From Cohnella cholangitidis (lineage in GTDB: Bacteria; Bacillota; Bacilli; Paenibacillales; Paenibacillaceae): a stretch of DNA of 64,000 bases. This document shows positions 53,504 through 62,456 of this stretch, one piece after another. Each line of letters opens with the position of its first letter. Within the stretch, counting starts at the first letter, position 1. The notes beneath the pieces were generated by a model, which saw nothing but the letters and a program-made list of their open reading frames with translations, made no database searches and was not told where the DNA came from. The translations under genes and the position numbers were made by a program. The stretch lies in assembly GCF_014107495.1 (NCBI RefSeq), contig NZ_CP041969.1:1671001-1735000 (forward strand), read 5' to 3'.

Positions 53504-55000
53504 ATGTTAAGAAAAATCAGCCTGCAAAGCCGTATCCTCGCCCTCGTCACCGCGGTTACCATTCTATTGATGTCCGTAATCGTGTGGTTTGATTCCTACA
53601 GTCTTCAGAAATCCGTAGAAGAAACCTATGTGAGCCAATTGGACGGAATGACTACGGCGATCAACGGAAGGTACGAGGAATCCCACTCCGTCAAAGACGT
53701 TCAGCAAATTTTCGACTACATCCAGTACAAGGAAGGAAACGTGCTGCAGCTCACATTGTACGGCAAGGAAGCCGTTCTCGCCTCCACGGACAGGTCGTTG
53801 ATCGGCCAACCCTCGCCGCCGGACCTTCTAGCCGCGCTGGAGATGGAACAGACGCTCGTATCGCACATTCGCCATGACCGGGACGGCATTCCTAAAGACA
53901 AGCTCACCGCCCCGCTCAAGGAAGACGGGGTTACGATCGGAGCCATCGAGCTTCTCGTGAACACTTCGGAAAGCTCGGAGTTGATCAAAGACCGGATTCG
54001 ATTCATTATCGGCGTCGGAATCGTCATTGCCGTTCTTCTGCTAATCTCGCTATCGTACATCATTCGCAAATTGCTCATCCGGCCGTTGCTGAAGATTCGC
54101 GAAGCCGCCATTTCCGTGAAGAAAGGCTCGGCATATAAGGAAATCGAGCTTGATTCCAGCCAAGAAATCAACGAGGTCGCCTCCGCGTTCAATGAAATGG
54201 TCTATAACCTGGAAGGCCGGTACAAGGAGCTTCAGCATGCGCAGAAACAACTCGTCGAATCCGAGAAGATGGTTGCTCTCGGCAGCCTCGTAGCCGGGGT
54301 ATCTCATGAGATCAACACTCCGATCGGCATCGGCGTAACCGCGGCGTCCTATATGGACGAGAAATCGAAAGATTTCCAAGCACTGTTCCAAGCCAACAAA
54401 ATGAAGCGATCGGATCTGGAAGATTATTTGCGTGCGGTTCGCGAAACGACGGGAATGATTCAGACGAATCTGTTTCGCGCATCCGAGCTGATCCGCAGCT
54501 TCAAACAAGTTGCGGTTGACCGTTCCAACGATACGAAGCGAAGGTTCATGATGAAGGAATACGTTCAGGAAGTTCTCGTCAGCTTGCAGCCTAATCTGAA
54601 GAAGACGAAGCATCGCGTCTCGCTTACGGGGAAGGACGAGCTGATCCTGTTCAGCGATCCCGGCGCGATCTCGCAGATCGTGACCAACCTGATCATGAAT
54701 TCCCTAATCCATGCTTACGGACCTGATGACGAAGGACAGATCGGGATTCATATTTCCTCCCATCTCAATGAACTGACCCTGCACTATTCCGACGATGGCA
54801 AAGGGATGCCCAGGGAAATCGTCGAGCAGATTTTCGATCCCTTCTTCACCACGAATAGAGGCGGAGGCGGAACCGGGCTCGGCATGCATATCGTCTATAA
54901 TCTAGTAACCCAATCTCTGGGCGGCACGATCCGGTGCGAGAGCACGGAAGGATCGGGCACTCACTTTATTATCCATATTCCAATGACGAACGAGGGATGA
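53504..55000 (+). CDS. Membrane sensor histidine kinase
   Basis: 498 residues from the ATG at 53504 (GGGAGA 7 bases upstream). A helix at about 10-32 and another at 165-190 enclose an extracellular sensor of about 130 residues. A HAMP segment (RKLLIRPLLKIREAAISVKK) follows, then a coiled coil and the phospho-acceptor block ALGSLVAGVSHEINTPIGIG. The ATPase domain has IVTNLIMNSLIHAYG (N box), YSDDGKGMP and GGGGTGLGMHIVYNLV. The H box with SHEINTPI belongs to the class seen in kinases paired with HD-GYP or DUF3369 regulators, as here. Confidence 0.9.
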   Translation: MLRKISLQSRILALVTAVTILLMSVIVWFDSYSLQKSVEETYVSQLDGMTTAINGRYEESHSVKDVQQIFDYIQYKEGNVLQLTLYGKEAVLASTDRSLIGQPSPPDLLAALEMEQTLVSHIRHDRDGIPKDKLTAPLKEDGVTIGAIELLVNTSESSELIKDRIRFIIGVGIVIAVLLLISLSYIIRKLLIRPLLKIREAAISVKKGSAYKEIELDSSQEINEVASAFNEMVYNLEGRYKELQHAQKQLVESEKMVALGSLVAGVSHEINTPIGIGVTAASYMDEKSKDFQALFQANKMKRSDLEDYLRAVRETTGMIQTNLFRASELIRSFKQVAVDRSNDTKRRFMMKEYVQEVLVSLQPNLKKTKHRVSLTGKDELILFSDPGAISQIVTNLIMNSLIHAYGPDDEGQIGIHISSHLNELTLHYSDDGKGMPREIVEQIFDPFFTTNRGGGGTGLGMHIVYNLVTQSLGGTIRCESTEGSGTHFIIHIPMTNEG

Positions 55001-55004
55001 CCGA

Positions 55005-56566
55005 ATGGAACGCGATCAGCAGGATGACTTCCTTATCTTCGCCGACGACGAGCAAGACGGAGGAATCGAATATCCCCACGTTAAAGAAACGTGGAAAGTC
55101 ATTATCGTCGACGACGAGCAAGAGGTCCACAACGTTACTAAGCTCGTTCTTAGCGACTTCGAATTCGATGGCAAACGATTGGAGTTCATTAGCGCTTACA
55201 CCGAGGAAGAGGCCCTTGAAGTCATTAGGGACCACAAGGACACGGCCATTATTCTGCTCGACGTTGTCATGGATCAGGACGATTCCGGACTTAAGATCGT
55301 CAAATACATACGCGAACAATTGAAATACCAGTCGGTACGTATCATTCTGCGTACGGGACAGCCCGGGCAAGCACCGGAAAAGATGGTCATCACGAACTAC
55401 GACATTAACGATTACAAAGAGAAAACCGAATTAACGTCGCAGAAGCTTTTTACGACCATAATGTCGGCGCTCCGTTCTTACCGCGACATTATGGTTATCG
55501 AGAACAACAAGATCGGCCTGGAAAAAATCATTAATTCGTCCGCCGATCTGTTCGAGCTGAAGTCGATGAGAAAATTCGCTTCCGGGGTTCTGACCCAATT
55601 AACCTCTATCATGAACTTGAACAAGAACGCCGTTCATTGCAACAGCTACGCCGTCTCCAAAGGACAAGAGGAAATCTACATTCTGGCCGCGACGGGCGAC
55701 TATAGTCCGAACGAGAACGATAAGATCGGGGATGTCGTGCCCGAGCATGTGTTGAGGAGTATCGAGAATGCTTTCCGCAATAAGAAAGGCGACTTCTTCG
55801 ACGACCATTTCACATGTTATTTCCAGAGCAAGACGGCAGCGAGAACGTCATCTACTTCGAGGGTTCTACCAAATTAAACGAATGGAACAGGTACCTCATC
55901 GAAATCTACTGCTCCAACGTATCCGTTGCCTTCGAGAACATCTATCTTAATGAAGAAGTCGAGAATACGCAGAAGGAAATCATATTCACGTTGGGCGAAA
56001 TCGCGGAAACCCGGTCCAAGGAAACCGGTAACCACGTGAAAAGAGTCGCGGAATATTCCAAGCTGCTCGCCCTTAAATCCGGCATTCCCGAAGAAGAAGC
56101 CGAAATCGTTAGACTGGCCTCTTCCATGCACGACGTCGGCAAAGTCGCCGTTCCCGATGCGATCCTGAACAAACCGGGCAAGCTGACTCCCGAAGAATTC
56201 GAGACGATCAAGAACCATACGAATCACGGCTACGCCATGCTAAACCATTCCAGTCGCGAGATTATTAAAGCCGCGGCCATCATCGCCCATCAGCATCACG
56301 AGAAATATAACGGTCAAGGGTATCCGAACGGACTAGCGGGAGAAAACATACATATTTACGGCAGAATCGCCGCGATCGCCGACGTGTTCGACGCTCTCGG
56401 CAGCGAGAGGGTGTATAAAAAAGCTTGGCCGCTTGAAGATATTCTCGAGTATTTCCGCCAAGAGAGCGGGCAGCACTTCGATCCGCGGCTCGTCACTATA
56501 TTTTTCGATAATTTGCAAGGAATACTGAAAATTCGGGATCAATATGCAGAAATCTCGAAGAACTAA
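55005..56566 (+). pseudogene. Response regulator with DUF3369 and HD-GYP domains, frameshifted
   Basis: From the ATG at 55005 (AGGGATG upstream) the receiver domain has VIIVDDEQEVHNVTKLV and IILLDVVMDQDDSG with the phospho-Asp, then LRTGQPGQAPEKMVITNYDI. A DUF3369 region (residues about 150-290) follows to FTCYFQSK. Frame loss at about 55829-55832 gives a premature end at 55877. The right frame resumes DGSENVIYFEGSTKLNEWN and carries the HD-GYP domain: SSMHDVGKVAVPDAILNKPG and HHEKYNGQGYPNGLAG. One G restores AAG GAC. The rejoined protein of about 520 residues should degrade c-di-GMP under control of the kinase. Confidence 0.88.
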
Positions 56567-56604
56567 AACAAGGAGAGTCCTCGACAAGAGGGCTCTCCTT
56601 GTTT
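56566..56604. terminator. Bidirectional terminator
   Basis: A 12-bp stem, AAACAAGGAGAG (56566-56577) with CTCTCCTTGTTT (56593-56604), lies between the HD-GYP regulator and the leftward kinase-like gene. Confidence 0.85.
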
Positions 56605-56629
56605 GGCGGCAACCGATGCAACCGATGAA

Positions 56630-57223
56630 TCATCGGCTTGTCCCGTACACGAACCGTTTGATAACAGCAAGTCGCTCTTCGTTCAGAGGCTGCGAATTGT
56701 CGAAATAGAGAACGGATTCCTCGGGAAGGTCCCATTTCGGAACTCGCATAGCCAACGAGCGACTGAATTCGGCCCAATGCTCGAGCTTCCAGCGATCCAG
56801 TTCCGTCCCCCTCTGTCCGATCCTCTCGCGATAAACCTCCAGTCCCGCTAGATGAACGACGATCACTTTAACCTCCACAGTTTCCGCAGAGACTCCTATT
56901 TTGAGCAACTCTTCCTTAATCCATCGGGGATTTTCCGTCTCCTTGGTGAAGGGTCCGACCACGAATACGTCCGTTCCGATCGCGACGTTCTCAAGCGCGG
57001 CATCCATCGTAATCCGATAGCCTAAGTCCCGGCACAGCTTCTTATATTCCGAGGAATCCCGGTCATTCGGATCCAATCCCGCTAACGTCATAAGCGCAAT
57101 CGCCGCAGGCCTGAGCAACGTGTCCATATCTAACATCGGAGCTCCGCGCTTACCCGCTATCGCTTTCGTCAATGTCGTCTTTCCGGCTCCCGCTCCCCCG
57201 ACGACAAAGATAAGTTTCGGCAT
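56630..57223 (-). CDS. P-loop kinase-like ATPase (AAA_33/zeta-like fold)
   Basis: 197 residues. The Walker A motif is FVVGGAGAGKTTLTKAIA at residue 6. A DMDTLLRP motif at about 33 is the Walker-B-like or substrate Asp, and RERIGQRGTELDRWKLEHWA is a lid-like basic region. The size and order fit small nucleotide or shikimate/gluconate-kinase-like proteins. No specific substrate can be named. It is monocistronic, near the stalk-domain protein gene, and there is no toxin or antitoxin partner nearby. Confidence 0.75.
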   Translation of the reverse strand: MPKLIFVVGGAGAGKTTLTKAIAGKRGAPMLDMDTLLRPAAIALMTLAGLDPNDRDSSEYKKLCRDLGYRITMDAALENVAIGTDVFVVGPFTKETENPRWIKEELLKIGVSAETVEVKVIVVHLAGLEVYRERIGQRGTELDRWKLEHWAEFSRSLAMRVPKWDLPEESVLYFDNSQPLNEERLAVIKRFVYGTSR

Positions 57224-57249
57224 GCTTTATCTTCCCTTCGTTCTTCAAG

Positions 57250-58269
57250 TTACCAGAAAATTTCTTCGTACGTATATCCGTCCTTACCCTTTAAGTTAAC
57301 TAATCCTGACGATACTTCCTCGCCTATTCGCAATAAATACCCGCGCTTGTCCCCAATCTCGACCTTTAATTTCTTCGTTTGTCTATTATCGTATATGGAC
57401 ACCACGCAAGAATGGATCTCTAAAAGCTTGGCTTTGTCGAACAGGACAATGCTGAGATAGCCATTGAATTTTTGAAAAGCAAATCCGTACTCGTTCTCCT
57501 TCGTACCAACCATAATGTCATCTTTGCCTAACTTCCCGTTGCGGAGTCGGTGAATCGCATACGTACTCGTTTCATGCTCCTTCACCTCCAAGACGATTGC
57601 CTTATATTTCGAATCTATCTTGTAATCGACGATTGGCAGCTTGTTTTCTTCGATATACGCTTGAAGTTCTTCATCCGTGATCGGCTTTGCGGACTTATCA
57701 TCCCAATAGACGGGATATTCGCCCATCTGCGCTTCCCACTCTTCCACCGAATACAGCTCTCGCCTGTACTCCTCATCCGTCTCCAATATGACCGACTTAG
57801 CTTGATTATCCCATTTCACTTGCAAGCCTAGAGCTTCCGCAATAAGTCTAAGAGGAACCATTGGTTCTTCGCCGTGGAGATAGGGAAGAGCATTCGTATC
57901 GTGAACTAGGGAATCTTTCCCCTCGCTGTCGGTAATCCGGAACAAGGGCGCTCCTTTTCCGAAGATCAAATTGACTTCGGCAGCGTGGTTATCGATCAAC
58001 AGATAATAGGTTCCCTTATCTTCCGAAAATATGTAATCTCCTTGTATCTGCGGATGTTGAAAAAAACGAACCGGCACGAAGGCTCGCCCTTTGCTTACTT
58101 CGGCAGGAATCGCGCTCGGCAAAGACACGGACTCGTTATTGAGTGCGATTAGAGGACTTGTCAAAGATAATGGCAACGATTGCGATTGTGCCCCTGCTGC
58201 GTTCATCCCTAACAATAAACACGATAGCGCGCCTATTAGCAGCAAGAAGCTTCGAAATTTTATTCTCAC
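57250..58269 (-). CDS. Secreted protein with copper amine oxidase-like N-terminal (stalk) domain
   Basis: About 339 residues, started at the GTG at 58269 (AAGGG 9 bases upstream). The signal peptide ends AAGAQS. The copper amine oxidase N-terminal-like domain spans about residues 40-165, with GRAFVPVRFFQ early and PMVPLRLIAEALGLQVKWDNQAKSVIL late, the hallmark repeat of this domain in Paenibacillaceae. Two thirds of the remainder (YRRELYSVEEWEAQMGEYPV onward) has no family I recognise. It lies upstream of the catalase promoter, divergent. No catalytic copper site is visible, so the domain is structural. Confidence 0.8.
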   Translation of the reverse strand: MRIKFRSFLLLIGALSCLLLGMNAAGAQSQSLPLSLTSPLIALNNESVSLPSAIPAEVSKGRAFVPVRFFQHPQIQGDYIFSEDKGTYYLLIDNHAAEVNLIFGKGAPLFRITDSEGKDSLVHDTNALPYLHGEEPMVPLRLIAEALGLQVKWDNQAKSVILETDEEYRRELYSVEEWEAQMGEYPVYWDDKSAKPITDEELQAYIEENKLPIVDYKIDSKYKAIVLEVKEHETSTYAIHRLRNGKLGKDDIMVGTKENEYGFAFQKFNGYLSIVLFDKAKLLEIHSCVVSIYDNRQTKKLKVEIGDKRGYLLRIGEEVSSGLVNLKGKDGYTYEEIFW

Positions 58270-58457
58270 ATTGTCCATCCCTTCACATCGTTCTGCCTAT
58301 TTATTCGTTGATTAGTCTTCGAATCCCTTTATTCGACAGATCTTAAGGCAGGAACAAAAAAAGATTCGTATCTTTCCGCGTTAACGATGAATATCAGCGT
58401 AGCCAAGCCCATAAGCATGATTATCCCGATTTATTTTTTATCATTTTTTCACTTTAT

Positions 58458-58472
58458 TTAGAATAATTCTAA
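58458..58472. promoter_or_regulatory. PerR-type box upstream of catalase
   Basis: TTAGAATAATTCTAA matches the PerR box TTATAATNATTATAA at 12 of the 14 defined positions. It is the core of a perfect 19-bp palindrome (58456-58474), about 75 bases upstream of the catalase start. PerR would release it when peroxide oxidises the protein. Confidence 0.75.
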
Positions 58473-58491
58473 ATAAGTATTGATTATTTGT

Positions 58492-58506
58492 TGATAATAT
58501 TTATCA
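58492..58506. promoter_or_regulatory. Fur/PerR-like 7-1-7 box upstream of catalase
   Basis: TGATAATATTTATCA fits the Fur 7-1-7 consensus TGATAATNATTATCA with one mismatch. It lies 19 bases past the PerR-type palindrome and about 40 bases upstream of the ATG. Two sites of the same protein class could act together, or Fur and PerR could compete. Confidence 0.6.
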
Positions 58507-58546
58507 TTATAAGTACGTTCCAATTTAATGAAGGAGTGATTGCGAG

Positions 58547-60004
58547 ATGAGTACGCCTAATAACAAATTGACAACTAGCTGGGGGGCTCCCGTAGGGGAC
58601 AACCAAAACTCGATCACGGCAGGTGCACGCGGTCCTACGCTCATTCAGGACGTTCATCTGCTAGAGAAGCTCGCGCATTTTAATAGAGAACGCGTACCCG
58701 AACGGGTCGTTCATGCCAAAGGGGCAGGCGCGCATGGTTACTTCGAGGTTACGAACGACTTATCGAATTATACGAAAGCGAGCTTTCTATCGGAAATAGG
58801 CAAACGCACTCCTATGTTTATTCGCTTCTCCACGGTTGCCGGCGAGCTCGGTTCTGCGGATACGGTACGCGATCCTCGCGGATTCGCCGTGAAGTTTTAT
58901 ACGGATGAAGGCAATTACGACTTGGTCGGCAACAACACGCCCGTCTTCTTCATCCGGGACGCGATCAAGTTTCCCGACTTCATTCATACTCAGAAGCGTC
59001 ACCCACAGACGCATCTGAAAAATCCGAACGCGGTATGGGATTTCTGGTCCCTCTCCCCCGAATCTCTGCACCAAGTGACGATCTTGATGTCCGACCGGGG
59101 CATTCCCGCAACGCTAAGACATATGCACGGATTCGGCAGCCATACGTTCAAATGGGTGAACGCCGATGGCCAAGCGGTGTGGGTGAAATATCACTTCAAG
59201 ACGGAGCAAGGCATTCAGAACCTTGACGTCGGACTCGCGGCCAAGCTTGCCGGAGACAATCCGGATTATCATACGGAGGATCTGTTCAACGCCATCGCTA
59301 ACGGGGACTACCCCGCATGGACGCTCTATGTGCAAATCATGCCGCTGGAAGATGCGAATACTTACCGCTTCGATCCATTCGACGTTACGAAAGTATGGTC
59401 GCAGAAGGACTATCCGCTTATCGAAGCGGGCCGCATGGTGCTGAATCGAAATCCCGACAACTATTTCGCCGAGGTCGAACAAGCGACCTTCTCGCCGGGA
59501 TCGTTCGTTCCGGGAATCGAGGCGTCTCCGGACAAAATGCTGCAAGGCCGTCTATTCGCCTACTCCGACGCGCATCGCTACCGCGTCGGCGCCAATCACA
59601 ACGCGCTGCCGATCAACCGTCCGCAATCCGAAGCGAACACGTATCAACGCGACGGGCAAATGCGCTTCGACGGCAACGGAGGCGGTTCGGTCTACTATGA
59701 GCCGAACAGCTATGGAGGACCGAAAGAATCGCCCGAACACAAAACGGCTTCTTTCGAGGTGTCCGGCGAAGCGGCTAGCGTAGCCTACGACCATCATGAT
59801 CACTACACTCAACCGGGCGACTTATATCGCCTGCTGAGCGAGGAAGAACGCGCTCGTCTGGTAGACACGATCGTAGGTGCGATGAAACCCGTTGAGAAGG
59901 ATGAAATCAAGCTTCGCCAGATCGCCCATTTCTTCAAAGCCGATCCGGAGTACGGCCGGCGCGTCGCGGAAGGGCTTGGATTATCCGTTCCGGAGAACGC
60001 ATGA
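58547..60004 (+). CDS. katA: Catalase (monofunctional haem, small-subunit clade)
   Basis: 485 residues. [16 protein letters not shown] has the catalytic His, [18 protein letters not shown] the catalytic Asn, and [23 protein letters not shown] the haem-ligand Tyr with its usual Arg. It decomposes hydrogen peroxide in the cytoplasm. The size is that of the small-subunit clade. AAGGAG lies before the ATG. The upstream region has PerR- and Fur-like boxes, so peroxide and iron control is expected. The terminator directly after the gene overlaps the end of lspA. Confidence 0.95.
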   Translation: MSTPNNKLTTSWGAPVGDNQNSITAGARGPTLIQDVHLLEKLAHFNRERVPERVVHAKGAGAHGYFEVTNDLSNYTKASFLSEIGKRTPMFIRFSTVAGELGSADTVRDPRGFAVKFYTDEGNYDLVGNNTPVFFIRDAIKFPDFIHTQKRHPQTHLKNPNAVWDFWSLSPESLHQVTILMSDRGIPATLRHMHGFGSHTFKWVNADGQAVWVKYHFKTEQGIQNLDVGLAAKLAGDNPDYHTEDLFNAIANGDYPAWTLYVQIMPLEDANTYRFDPFDVTKVWSQKDYPLIEAGRMVLNRNPDNYFAEVEQATFSPGSFVPGIEASPDKMLQGRLFAYSDAHRYRVGANHNALPINRPQSEANTYQRDGQMRFDGNGGGSVYYEPNSYGGPKESPEHKTASFEVSGEAASVAYDHHDHYTQPGDLYRLLSEEERARLVDTIVGAMKPVEKDEIKLRQIAHFFKADPEYGRRVAEGLGLSVPENA

Positions 60005-60010
60005 AAAACA

Positions 60011-60041
60011 AAACCAGCCGAGCGTTAAGCTCGGCTGGTTT
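60011..60041. terminator. Terminator of katA, overlapping the end of lspA
   Basis: A 13-bp stem, AAACCAGCCGAGC (60011-60023) with GCTCGGCTGGTTT (60029-60041), has a T run on the right and an A run on the left. The right arm is inside the last codons of lspA on the other strand. Confidence 0.85.
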
Positions 60042-60474
60042 TTCGTTTGCGCCAATAATCCAAAGCAAAATGTACGAGGAGGAGCAGCACGCCCAGCTCG
60101 ATCGCATGATCGGCTACGTTCAGAATGCCGCCCGAACGAATGATGAAATCCGTGACCTGGCCGTAAATAAGCCGGTCAACTCCGTTGCCGATAGCCCCTC
60201 CGACGAGGAATCCCAAGCCGCAATCGAGTAAAGCGCCCCTCTTCGCTCCCGTTCTCCGATAATAAAGCACGCCAAGAACGAATAGAATCGCGATTACTCC
60301 GAACAGTCTTCCGTATCCTTGGAATAAGCTGCTGGCCATTCCGCTATTCTCGTAATGCGTGAATTCTATTCCGCGCCACGTTATATATTCACCGATGTCT
60401 ACGTGAATGCGGACGAGAATTTTGGTCGCGTGGTCCGCTAGGACAACGAATAGAGCGATAATGTAAAATAACAT
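60025..60474 (-). CDS. lspA: Lipoprotein signal peptidase (signal peptidase II)
   Basis: 149 residues with four membrane helices. LADHATKILVR, HYENSGMASSLFQG (the NxG region), GGAIGNGVDRLIYGQVTDFI with the first catalytic Asp, and LNVADHAIELG with the second are all in order. It is an inner-membrane aspartyl protease that cleaves the signal peptide of lipid-modified lipoproteins, of which this window has several. Its last 17 bases overlap the katA terminator. No ileS or rluD neighbour is seen, so it may be a second copy away from the usual locus. Confidence 0.9.
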   Translation of the reverse strand: MLFYIIALFVVLADHATKILVRIHVDIGEYITWRGIEFTHYENSGMASSLFQGYGRLFGVIAILFVLGVLYYRRTGAKRGALLDCGLGFLVGGAIGNGVDRLIYGQVTDFIIRSGGILNVADHAIELGVLLLLVHFALDYWRKRKTSRA

Positions 60475-60560
60475 GCCGAAACTCCCTCTTCCTAGCGATT
60501 CGAATCCATTTCCTCCTCCAAGTATAGCCTAAAGCTATGCGACAACAAAAAAACAGCAAA

Positions 60561-60584
60561 AACCACCCTCCAAGGAGAGTGGTT
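60561..60584 (-). terminator. Terminator of the third sugar ABC operon
   Basis: AACCACCCTCC (60561-60571) pairs with GGAGAGTGGTT (60574-60584), with one G-T type pair and a two-base loop. On the minus strand T runs follow. It lies 24 bases beyond the permease stop. Confidence 0.75.
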
Positions 60585-60607
60585 TCCGCGAAGCTTCCTC
60601 ACCTGAG

Positions 60608-61482
60608 CTAACCTTTCACCGCACCAAGGCTTAAGCCTCCGATAATATACTTCTGAAAGAAAAGAAACACGACTAAGGGCGGCAGCAATGTCATGCTTAG
60701 AATAGCGAAACGGACGTTCCAGTTAATCGTCGAACCAGGATAAATAATTTTCGTATATATCGCTGCGGCCAGCGGAAGCTTGTCTTCCTGCATGACCAAG
60801 CTAGACCAGTAGAAGTCGTTCCAAGTTGTAGCAAAGCCCAGTAAGACTAAAGTAATCAAGATCGGCACGGAGAGCGGAATAGCGATGCTGAGGAAACATC
60901 GAAACTCCGAAGCCCCGTCGATTCTCGCCGACTCGAACAGTTCCTTGTGGATGCCGTCGAAGAAATTTTTCAGCAAAAGCAAGAAGAACGCGTTCGCCCC
61001 GGCCGGAAGCCAGAAAGCCCAATAACTGTTCAACACCCCTAGCTCCTTGAGGTTCAGGAAGTTCGGAATCAAATACGAAGCCGAGGGAATAAGCAAGGTG
61101 GACATGAAATAAAGCGTGACCCACTTCTTGTAAGGTACCCTCAGATGGGATAGCTGAATGCCGCCAGTCCAAGGAAGGTCAATGAGAAGAACGTGTTCCC
61201 GGCGAAAATCAGGATCGTATTCTTAAAATGCATGCCTATCTTGAGATAGGTTAAAGATTCCTTATAGTTCCCCCACAGCCACTCGCTTGGAAAAAAAGGC
61301 GCGGGGAACGCGAAAAATTCTTCCGTGGATTTCAGCGAGTTCAGGAACGTATTCACGAACGGATATAACATCGAAAGCGAGATCAGTACGATGCACGCGA
61401 CCATACAAGCGTACACGACCTTCACGCCGGATTTGCGGAAGTCGTAGCGCGACATGATCGCGCGGTCTTGGGCTGCCTTCAA
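60608..61482 (-). pseudogene. Sugar ABC transporter permease (MalG type), frameshifted
   Basis: A TTG start at 61482 follows GGGAGGCG 8 bases upstream. The first frame runs MKAAQDRAIMSRYDFRKSGV to LGLAAFSYPI and stops at 61141. The other frame has HLRVPYKKWVTLYFMSTLLI, SASYLIPNFLNL, the EAA loop LFESARIDGASEFRCFLSIA and the typical end IIGGLSLGAVKG at 60608. The break is at 61151-61155 (AGCTATCCC on the minus strand). A second T (AGCTTATCCC) rejoins the frames. It overlaps the MalF-type stop and forms the transporter with it. The substrate is unknown. Confidence 0.88.
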
Positions 61483-62384
61483 GCTTCGTCGCCTCCCTTG
61501 CGGGTCTTGATCGTCAATATCGAGAAGACGACCAAGACGATGAACATGATGACCCCCATCGCGCTAGCTTTCCCGAAATTGAAGTAGGTGAAAGCTTCTC
61601 TCGTCGTCAATAGGAGATACGTTAACGTCGCGTTATCCGGCCCCCCGCCGAACATGAGCAACTGGGATTGGAACGCCTGCGAAGTCGCGATCAGTTGCAG
61701 CACGAGCAGGAGCAGAATCAATCCTTTCAAGCTTGGAAGCGTTACGTAACGAATACGGGCCCATACGCCCGCTCCGTCTAATTCCGATGCCTCGTATAAG
61801 TCTCTCGGAATGGCAGCTAGGCCGGCAATGTAGATCAGAGTCGCGCTTCCGAAGTTCTGCCATGTCTCCAAAATAATCAAGGAAAATACGGCATGCTCCT
61901 TGCTATAGAAATCGAAGCTAGGCAAGCCTATGAAATTCAAGAATGAATTGATCGGTCCAACCGGATCGTAGAACCATTGCCACATTCCGTACAGCACGAT
62001 AGCGGGAATGATGCTGGGCAGGTAGCCTACGATTCTGGCCGGCCCCTGAAACCACTTCAACTCGGACACCGCTATTGCCATCGCGATCGGCACCCAGAAC
62101 CCGATTAACACCGCCAAGCCCATGTACACGAGCGTGTTCTTGATCGCCGTATAGAAATCGGGATTGCTCAGCACCTCGTCGTAGTTTTGCCAGCCCACGA
62201 AAGTATTTCCGCTGACGAAATCCACGTTATAAAAGCTATAAGCCACCCCTTTGAAAATCGGTACCCACAAAAAGATAAAAAAGATAACGATCTCCGGTAT
62301 CAGAAAGAGCATCCCCCAGAAATACCAGCGAGTCCGTTTGCGCAAGCCCGGTTTCGCGATCGGAGAATCCAATTGCAGCTCCAT
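61479..62384 (-). CDS. Sugar ABC transporter permease (MalF type)
   Basis: 301 residues from the ATG at 62384 (GGGGGAG 8 bases upstream). The first helix (YFWGMLFLIPEIVIFFIFLWVP) and the loop FKGVAYSFYNVDFVSG are typical CUT1 permease features, and the EAA loop is LYEASELDGAGVWARIRYVTLP. No ATPase gene is in the operon. The order is binding protein, MalF type, MalG type, as in the two other sugar transporters of this window, but no enzyme gene lies beside it to suggest a sugar. Confidence 0.9.
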   Translation of the reverse strand: MELQLDSPIAKPGLRKRTRWYFWGMLFLIPEIVIFFIFLWVPIFKGVAYSFYNVDFVSGNTFVGWQNYDEVLSNPDFYTAIKNTLVYMGLAVLIGFWVPIAMAIAVSELKWFQGPARIVGYLPSIIPAIVLYGMWQWFYDPVGPINSFLNFIGLPSFDFYSKEHAVFSLIILETWQNFGSATLIYIAGLAAIPRDLYEASELDGAGVWARIRYVTLPSLKGLILLLLVLQLIATSQAFQSQLLMFGGGPDNATLTYLLLTTREAFTYFNFGKASAMGVIMFIVLVVFSILTIKTRKGGDEA

Positions 62385-62456
62385 GCGTACCACTCCCCCT
62401 CTATGGATCAGGGTCTATACTGGTTTCAGCATAGACCCCTCTCGTTTTCTCCGCCG

